From assembly GCF_034651555.1 (NCBI RefSeq), contig NZ_JAYEEQ010000007.1, positions 112,292 through 176,291 of the forward strand: a stretch of DNA of 64,000 nt. The letters run 5' to 3'. A model generated the notes under the pieces. It was not told the origin of the DNA. It did no database searches and worked only from the letters and a program-made list of their open reading frames with translations. The first letter of the stretch is position 1; every line of letters starts with the position of its first letter. Below, one piece after another: positions 60,480 through 64,000 of the stretch. The DNA comes from Aurantibrevibacter litoralis (GTDB lineage Bacteria; Bacteroidota; Bacteroidia; Flavobacteriales; Flavobacteriaceae). The translations under genes and the position numbers were made by a program.

Positions 60480-61769
60480 TCAATCCACAACCTTCCTAAA
60501 TTGATTAAACAACCGTTCAATCAATCGCAAATCCTCAGTGATGATTTCAGCTGTACCGGTCATTTCGTGCTTGAAATCAATTGTTTTGCCGTAGGAAGTT
60601 ATGAGTTCATTGGGTAAGGATACATCGACAAGATAAAAGCCATCGGCATCCAATGTCCGGGAAATATGGGATACTTCTCCTATCAGAACTCCATATTCAG
60701 ATTCAGGGAAGTTGTCCATACTGATGTTCACCCTCTGCCCAATCCTAATCTTTCCTGAATTGCCGGAGGGTGCCTTTATTTTGCACACATATCGTGAGCT
60801 TTCATTAGGGAGTATGTTAAAGATCAGCTGCCCTTCCCGAACCGATTGGTTTTTGCTCCAAACGTTCAAAAAGGATACCGTCCCCACGATGTCGGATTTC
60901 AGGACATAGGTGTGTTCCCAATCCGCTATGGCCTTTTTCAATTGGTTATAGGACTGCAGTGTCCCTTTTAGCAATTGCACTTCCTCCCTTGTTTCGGTGA
61001 TCACCGTTCCCTTAGATGTCCTATCCGCATCGGAAATAGCCTGCCGGGTCTGGGATATACTATGCTTAACATTCGCATAATTTCGTTCTGCGAGGAGTAG
61101 TTCTACTTCCTTATTTTCAAATTCCTGAGTGGAGATGACACCCCTGTCTAATAGTTGTTTACTTCTTTCGAGTTCCTTTCGTTTTAGCGCAAGTTCTGCA
61201 TTGCTCCATTTAAGTTGGGCATCCTGGTTCCGTAATTGCACCCTGAGCTCAGTCAAGGTAGTGGTGTTGGCCAACTTTTCGTTGCTGAACGGATGCAGTT
61301 CCTTGTTCAAAAGGTAATCGTAATACTTGTTTTCAAAATTGGAGAATTGCAATTCAATATCCCCAAGAAATAAGATGGGCAATTCCGCAATTGGAAAGTT
61401 CAATTGTTTTTTATCCAGCGGAACGGAATCCATGACCGACTTTAAGTACATTACATCCTCAGTTATGGCCGTATTCCCCACCACCCCCAAAAGGGAGTTT
61501 TCAGAAACATACTGCTCATCGCTTACATGGATGGTGTCCAACTTTCCCGTACTGTTGGCAAATATCTTTTGAGGCGGCACCTCCGTGGTAAGTACGGCAT
61601 TAGCTTCAATGGTATCTGGGTATTTCACAAACCAGCCTACCCCAATAAATGCAAGAAATGTGGACAATAGCGTAAGATTGCCCCACCGAATCGTCCAGTG
61701 AGGCACGTCGGTCAATACCTCCCGCACTTCCTCACTCCGCAGTTCCATATCATTCAATGAATTTGCCAT
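60480..61769 (-). CDS. HlyD-family membrane fusion protein
   Basis: 429 residues. One membrane helix at about 30-48 (LTLLSTFLAFIGVGWFVKY), a lipoyl-like half (VLTTEVPPQKIFANSTGKL), a long coiled coil (about 170-280), a second lipoyl half (LKSDIVGTVSFLNVWSKNQS) and a beta-barrel. Normally such adaptors accompany a peptidase-containing ABC exporter for bacteriocin-like peptides. No exporter is in the window; the DNA just upstream is a truncated RteC. It is therefore an orphan or the tail of a disrupted operon. Confidence 0.85.
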   Translation of the reverse strand: MANSLNDMELRSEEVREVLTDVPHWTIRWGNLTLLSTFLAFIGVGWFVKYPDTIEANAVLTTEVPPQKIFANSTGKLDTIHVSDEQYVSENSLLGVVGNTAITEDVMYLKSVMDSVPLDKKQLNFPIAELPILFLGDIELQFSNFENKYYDYLLNKELHPFSNEKLANTTTLTELRVQLRNQDAQLKWSNAELALKRKELERSKQLLDRGVISTQEFENKEVELLLAERNYANVKHSISQTRQAISDADRTSKGTVITETREEVQLLKGTLQSYNQLKKAIADWEHTYVLKSDIVGTVSFLNVWSKNQSVREGQLIFNILPNESSRYVCKIKAPSGNSGKIRIGQRVNISMDNFPESEYGVLIGEVSHISRTLDADGFYLVDVSLPNELITSYGKTIDFKHEMTGTAEIITEDLRLIERLFNQFRKVVD

Positions 61770-61798
61770 TCAATTCCCGAGGTTTAATTGGTTCTTGA

Positions 61799-62182
61799 CC
61801 AGATTATAATAGTGTCCTTCCTTTTGATGACCGACTTTTGGCAAAATTCCACGCCATACGCAAATTGCTCCCTCACCTGCAGCAGCAATTGGCACATTTG
61901 GACGAAAACTCTAAAGCTCAGGGCAATTCCCATCTCCGATGGACATCCACCAAGGCGGCCATGACCGAGTTGATCTATGCCCTCCACTATGCCCGGGCTA
62001 TCAATGACGGTAATTCCGATATTCAGGAGATCGCCCTTACCCTACAGCAACTGTTCCACTTTGAACTGGGGGATTTCTATAAGACGTTCAACGACATCAA
62101 AGCCCGAAAAAAAAGCAGAACCAAGTTTCTGGACGAACTGTCCATGGGATTGATCACCCAATTGGACAAAGAGGATCGATAG
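61799..62182 (+). pseudogene. RteC regulator, N-terminally truncated
   Basis: The frame opens at 61799 and reads YNSVLPFDDRLLAKF, then TKAAMTELIYALHYARAIND, HFELGDFYKTFNDIKARKKS and RTKFLDEL, the C-terminal domain of RteC. Full RteC proteins are more than twice as long. RteC regulates excision or transfer in Bacteroidota conjugative elements. The N-terminal part is missing at the junction with HlyD. A TTG at 61838 could start a short product. Confidence 0.75.
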
Positions 62183-62500
62183 GCCTATTATTGCATTTTT
62201 ATGGGCAAGTCCAAATGTTAAAAAAAGACCGTACTCGGACGACCTCCGGTGTTTTTGAAAATCGGCGTGTTTTTAGGTTCATTTTCTTCATAATCTCCCT
62301 TTTTTGTCGTTGGGTAGCCCCTAAATACCTGTAAAATAGACCAAAATTAATTATGTTAAAATTTGACCGGAGGTCGGTCATCTCCTGATTTTTATTGCAG
62401 GAAAACCTTCAGTTTTGTCCCAGAAAGTCAAATCATGATCGGAGCCACCATGCTAAAAAAGACGAACCAATGGTGGCTCCTTTCTTTAAAAACTAGAATT
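62183..62500. other. Gene-free interval with a spaced inverted repeat
   Basis: About 320 bp without a convincing gene. GACCTCCGGT at 62241-62250 and ACCGGAGGTC at 62366-62375 are perfect complements 115 bp apart; adjacent GAC(C) extends the match. They may be regulator sites of the element that follows. Confidence 0.5.
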
Positions 62501-62779
62501 ATGCCAGCACATCCGATTACCTCTGATGATCTCCGGGAGTTTAAATTGGAACTCCTTGAAGCCATACAAAAACTGCTCACCGATCCCGTATCGGGGGGCA
62601 CCAAAAAATACCTGAAATCCGGGGAAGTGATGAAGCTGCTCCAGATCAGTGCCAGCACCTTACAAACGCTTCGGATCAATGGCACGCTTCCCTATTCCAA
62701 AATGGGCGGTACCCTTTTCTATGCCGTGGACGATATCGAAAGAATCATGCAGGATAATAAAATTCAACGTTCGTATTAA
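62501..62779 (+). CDS. Excisionase/MerR-like helix-turn-helix protein
   Basis: 92 residues from ATG 62501. The HTH reads YLKSGEVMKLLQISASTLQT, LRINGTLPYSKMGGTLFYA, the pattern of HTH_17 excisionase-like proteins of Bacteroidota mobile elements. It follows RteC as in many ICEs. It probably regulates excision or the genes downstream. Confidence 0.82.
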   Translation: MPAHPITSDDLREFKLELLEAIQKLLTDPVSGGTKKYLKSGEVMKLLQISASTLQTLRINGTLPYSKMGGTLFYAVDDIERIMQDNKIQRSY

Positions 62780-62786
62780 TCGTCCT

Positions 62787-63215
62787 ATGAATTACATTAA
62801 ACACCTCAATGCGGTCTTTGTACGGTTTGTAAAGGATCCCCGTCTGAATCCCACCCACGTTAGCCTGTACATGGCACTTTTCCAATATTGGAACATACAG
62901 AACTTTCCGGAACGGATCTATGTCAGCCGGGACTATATCATGCAAATGAGCAAGATTGGTTCACTGGCAACCTACCATCGTTGCCTGAAAAATCTCCATG
63001 ACTGGAGCTACCTCCACTATATGCCGTCGCATAATCCCTATCAGGGCAGTCAGGTGAGGATGCTCAAATTCGGTACAAGCTCTGAACAGGCACTAGACAA
63101 GTTAGAAACAAGTGCTGAACAAGCATTAGTACCTAATATAAACCTATATAAACCTTTAAGAAACTTAAATAAACAAAACACACACAATGGAAAACGAGGT
63201 TGCTTTATTTTTTAA
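62787..63215 (+). CDS. Mobile-element protein of unknown function
   Basis: 142 residues from ATG 62787 (MNYIKHLNAVFVRFVKDPRL). The first ~95 residues look like a winged-helix DNA-binding fold (NPTHVSLYMALFQYWNIQNF, YVSRDYIMQMSKIGSLATYH), as in replication or regulatory proteins of ICEs. The tail is polar. It overlaps the next gene by 29 bases. Confidence 0.7.
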   Translation: MNYIKHLNAVFVRFVKDPRLNPTHVSLYMALFQYWNIQNFPERIYVSRDYIMQMSKIGSLATYHRCLKNLHDWSYLHYMPSHNPYQGSQVRMLKFGTSSEQALDKLETSAEQALVPNINLYKPLRNLNKQNTHNGKRGCFIF

Positions 63216-63432
63216 AGAAAAAAAATGGCCGGCTGTTGAAGGAAAAAAATTCTTTCACCACTATTCCAGTTTAGATTGGACGCTCAACGGAACGACCATC
63301 ATCACCAACTGGCAGGCACTGGCCGAAAAATGGATGATTAATGGCATTCGCGTCCATGAGCCTAAAACAGTAAAGCCCATCAAAGACCATCTCCGAACCG
63401 TAAAAAACAAAGATTATGGAAAACCCCTCTAG
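63187..63432 (+). CDS. Small mobile-element protein
   Basis: 81 residues: MENEVALFFKEKKWPAVEGK, then DWTLNGTTIITNWQALAEKW. This arrangement often accompanies the ATPase that follows in Bacteroidota ICEs, but I do not recognise a named function. It overlaps both neighbours. Confidence 0.7.
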   Translation: MENEVALFFKEKKWPAVEGKKFFHHYSSLDWTLNGTTIITNWQALAEKWMINGIRVHEPKTVKPIKDHLRTVKNKDYGKPL

Positions 63433-64000
63433 GATCGAGGAAGGCGGGGTGGTGTATACCCTGGCAGACGTGATTGGTGGAAAATTAATTTACAACTTTC
63501 CAAGAATAGTACGCTATTTGGATGTTAAAGGGAAAAAATTGTTTGGCTCCGATTTCAAAATACATACGGAAGACCATGAAATACTGTTGAAGCTAGCCAA
63601 CTATTTTATCCGGGATGAAGATCGGTGTCGGGAAAACGGCATTGACATCCACAAAGGACTTTTGTTGAGCGGCCCGGTGGGCTGTGGCAAGACCAGCTTT
63701 ATGCGCCTCTTGCGGCATATTGTGCCACACCAACGACCCTACGAAGTTATTCCCAGTAGGAACATCGCCTTTGCCTTTAACCATCTGGGGTTTAAGGTCA
63801 TTGAAGATTACGGGCAGAATGGCTCCTATTGTTTTGACGATCTTGGCGTAGAACCCATCGGTCGATTTTACGGCAAGGACTGCAACGTTATGGGCGAGAT
63901 CCTCATTTCCCGCCACGATTTGCTTATTAAACACAACCTAAAAACCCATGCCACCACCAACCTCAATGCCGAGGAACTGGAGGATCTTTATGGTAACCGG
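63416..64000 (+). CDS. P-loop ATPase (DnaC/IstB-like), truncated by the window end
   Basis: 195 codons are open from ATG 63416 to the last base with no stop. Walker A GLLLSGPVGCGKTSFMRLL, Walker B SYCFDDLGVEP and a sensor-like HATTNLNAEEL are visible. DnaC/IstB-like ATPases load helicases or help transposition. It continues outside the window. Confidence 0.8.
   Translation, partial: MENPSRIEEGGVVYTLADVIGGKLIYNFPRIVRYLDVKGKKLFGSDFKIHTEDHEILLKLANYFIRDEDRCRENGIDIHKGLLLSGPVGCGKTSFMRLLRHIVPHQRPYEVIPSRNIAFAFNHLGFKVIEDYGQNGSYCFDDLGVEPIGRFYGKDCNVMGEILISRHDLLIKHNLKTHATTNLNAEELEDLYGNR

Overview
The window reads as the chromosome of a marine-type Flavobacteriaceae (Bacteroidota). The evidence is the set of families: DUF6090 membrane proteins, a YifB/ComM ATPase, a penicillin acylase, RHS proteins with an N-terminal DUF6443-type region and BACON domains, an RteC fragment, and very weak Shine-Dalgarno sequences. 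G+C is moderate. It is clearly higher in the RHS and pilus genes and lower in the RHS tips and the DUF6090 array.

Layout. (1) 1-5.5 kb: a minus-strand array of DUF6090 genes. Four are intact and at least seven are reduced to their first codons. They are interleaved with seven copies of a nested-palindrome repeat; one copy carries its own Y1 (IS200/RAYT-like) transposase in the loop, so it is the parent of the others. (2) 5.7-23.2 kb: ordinary chromosome. It holds a TPR lipoprotein, an M14 carboxypeptidase, a TetR/AhpD-like pair, a membrane acyltransferase, an FMN reductase-pabB pair, tilS-dsbD, a penicillin acylase and comM. It ends with a Fic AMPylator gene that lies between two copies of a terminator-like repeat, beside a 3'-end tRNA remnant. 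(3) 23.6-30 kb (minus) and 55.7-60.5 kb (plus): two halves of a type II secretion / type IV pilus-like machine. The left half has GspM/PilO, GspL/PilMN, GspD secretin, GspE ATPase, prepilin peptidase and GspG pseudopilin. The right half has two lipoproteins, a GspC/PilP-like protein, a membrane-anchored beta-solenoid, two more pseudopilins and GspF.

(4) 30.4-43.8 kb, between the halves: large exported proteins. These are a LamG protein and a DNRLRE/FN3 protein sharing a tail-fibre-like C-terminus, a 1152-residue YD-repeat protein, a collapsed mini-RHS gene, and a ~2086-residue RHS protein with an AT-rich C-terminal tip and two small candidate immunity genes. (5) 43.9-55.5 kb: a mobile, cassette-like zone. 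It holds an XRE regulator, a P-loop ATPase, two overlapping tyrosine recombinases, a ParDE-like pair, ~1.3 kb of non-coding DNA packed with inverted repeats, a start-less second RHS tip with its own immunity candidate, a broken IS110, a RAYT with flanking REP sequences, a decayed recombinase 3' end and two more toxin-antitoxin pairs. (6) 60.5-64 kb: an HlyD adaptor without a visible partner, an N-terminally truncated RteC, and the start of an ICE-like gene set (HTH, two small proteins, a P-loop ATPase running off the end).

Working model (inference): a pseudopilus-type exporter is genetically coupled to RHS/YD-repeat proteins. The toxic tips of these proteins are exchanged in a cassette zone that carries its own recombinases and hairpin sites. 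This is the candidate for an undescribed system. The alternative is that the recombination module is an unrelated element that landed in a hot spot.
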